DNA of 6,279 bases from Acidobacteriota bacterium (lineage in GTDB: Bacteria > Acidobacteriota > Holophagae > Thermotomaculales > Thermotomaculaceae): assembly GCA_015487755.1 (NCBI GenBank), contig WFPG01000081.1, positions 1 to 6,279 of the forward strand. Direction: 5' to 3'. Position 1 is the stretch's first letter; each line of letters starts with the position of its first letter. Under the pieces are notes generated by a model. That model was not told where the DNA came from, searched no databases, and saw only the letters and a program-made list of their open reading frames with translations. This document shows, in pieces, positions 6,118-6,279 of this stretch. The position numbers were made by a program, and so were the translations under genes.

Positions 6118-6146
6118 GTATCTTTTTGATTTAAAAGAAGTTTCCC
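6118..6146 (+). repeat. 29-bp direct repeat, copy B
   Basis: Begins GTATCTTTTTGATTTAAAAG and continues AAGTTTCCC. It differs from copy A at three positions (4, 21 and 27 of the unit). The two copies start 77 bases apart, which is 11 x 7 and so keeps the heptamer register. Confidence 0.8.
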
Positions 6147-6165
6147 TTCTTCAATCAAGAATTCA

Positions 6166-6194
6166 TTTATAAACAAAGTCAAGGGGGAAATCAA
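6166..6194 (-). promoter_or_regulatory. Possible weak second promoter
   Basis: On the minus strand TTGATT (6189-6194) and TATAAA (6166-6171) are 17 bases apart. If used it would start a transcript about 300 bases upstream of cutA and carry the inverted heptamer array in its leader. The region is very AT-rich, so a chance match is quite possible; the promoter nearer cutA is better. Confidence 0.25.
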
Positions 6195-6205
6195 ATTTTT
6201 TTTGC

Positions 6206-6215
6206 CACCTCCTTT
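6206..6215 (-). promoter_or_regulatory. Strong orphan Shine-Dalgarno
   Basis: The minus strand reads AAAGGAGGTG, close to the full complement of the 16S rRNA 3' end, followed by GC and eight A. No credible start codon and reading frame follow: a TTG 13 bases on opens only 33 codons that run through repeat copy B. It may be the remnant of a displaced gene start. Confidence 0.4.
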
Positions 6216-6234
6216 CTTTACATTGATTAAAAGG

Positions 6235-6279
6235 TTATTTATTTGTCAGCTCGCCTTTGCTAATTAGCATGTTCAGGGA
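6235..6279 (-). CDS. Possible C-terminal tail of an upstream leftward gene
   Basis: On the minus strand the right edge reads fourteen codons, SLNMLISKGELTNK, then TAA at 6237-6235. The composition is like a soluble protein end and the orientation matches all other genes, but fourteen codons without a stop are weak evidence and no family can be named. Alternatively the segment is non-coding. Confidence 0.25.
   Translation of the reverse strand, partial: SLNMLISKGELTNK

Larger units (their letters stand above)
5864..6234. other. Gene-free upstream region rich in repeats
   Basis: About 370 bases with no convincing gene on either strand. From left to right on the plus strand it holds the cutA promoter, a RATKWKR-like heptamer array, a 29-bp element present twice, a short run of AATCNAG-like heptamers between the two copies, a weak second promoter, and a strong orphan Shine-Dalgarno sequence next to a run of eight A (minus strand). 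I see no tRNA, riboswitch, CRISPR or terminator hairpin. Confidence 0.7.

Noticed and set aside
5932..6146. CRISPR array
   Set aside because: Repeats of 7 and 29 bases are present, but there is no regular repeat-spacer alternation, only two 29-bp copies, and the intervening sequence is itself repetitive; no cas gene is in view.
6093..6194. 33-codon minus-strand frame starting TTG
   Set aside because: The start is 13 bases from the Shine-Dalgarno, the product has no recognisable features, and most of it is heptamer and 29-bp repeat sequence.
6211..6234. Terminator for the possible upstream gene
   Set aside because: CCTTT and AAAGG could pair with a long loop on the minus strand, but the stem is only 5 bp, mostly A-T, and no T run follows.
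6259..6268. Palindrome GCTAATTAGC as an operator
   Set aside because: Ten bases of AT-rich palindrome near the window edge are expected by chance, and there is no second copy.

Overview
The window is a leftward-transcribed (minus-strand) gene block from an AT-rich bacterium. In transcription order (right to left) it carries cutA, a histidine-phosphatase-family gene, argS, a YegS/DgkB-type lipid kinase, a secreted SpoIVB-like (S55) protein, and a nitroreductase that runs off the left edge. All are ordinary chromosomal genes. The source is uncertain. From memory, secreted proteins with this S55 layout are common in Acidobacteriota and other non-sporulating Gram-negative phyla, so a low-GC member of such a group is a reasonable guess. 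There is no taxonomic marker in the window to confirm it.

Layout: 1-449 is the nitroreductase, lacking its C-terminus. 450-530 is a short gap filled by a GTGA-type heptamer array. 531-2213 is the S55 protein and 2210-3115 the lipid kinase, overlapping by 4 bases. 3116-3204 is a gap made almost entirely of another heptamer array. 3205-4923 is argS, 4920-5537 the phosphatase and 5534-5863 cutA, with 4-base overlaps between neighbours. 5864-6234 has no convincing gene. It holds a good promoter just upstream of cutA, a third heptamer array in the opposite orientation, a 29-bp direct repeat, and an orphan Shine-Dalgarno sequence. The last 45 bases may be the tail of another leftward gene.

The three overlaps (TTGA, ATGA, GTGA) point to translationally coupled pairs. 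The promoter at 5882-5910 (TTGACT, 17 bases, TAAAAT) probably starts an operon running through cutA, phosphatase and argS, and possibly on into the kinase and S55 genes. The genes do not form one obvious pathway: tRNA charging, metal tolerance, phosphate-ester hydrolysis, lipid phosphorylation and an exported protein. No rho-independent terminator is visible anywhere.

The most unusual content is non-coding. Degenerate 7-base tandem arrays occupy the spacers. One follows the pattern RATKWKR in 14 consecutive units and runs into the first codons of the lipid kinase. The same 7-base words recur in inverted orientation upstream of cutA, so the argS-phosphatase-cutA segment is bracketed by inverted arrays. 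A second observation is that the S55 protein carries its serine motif before its histidine motif, the reverse of SpoIVB.
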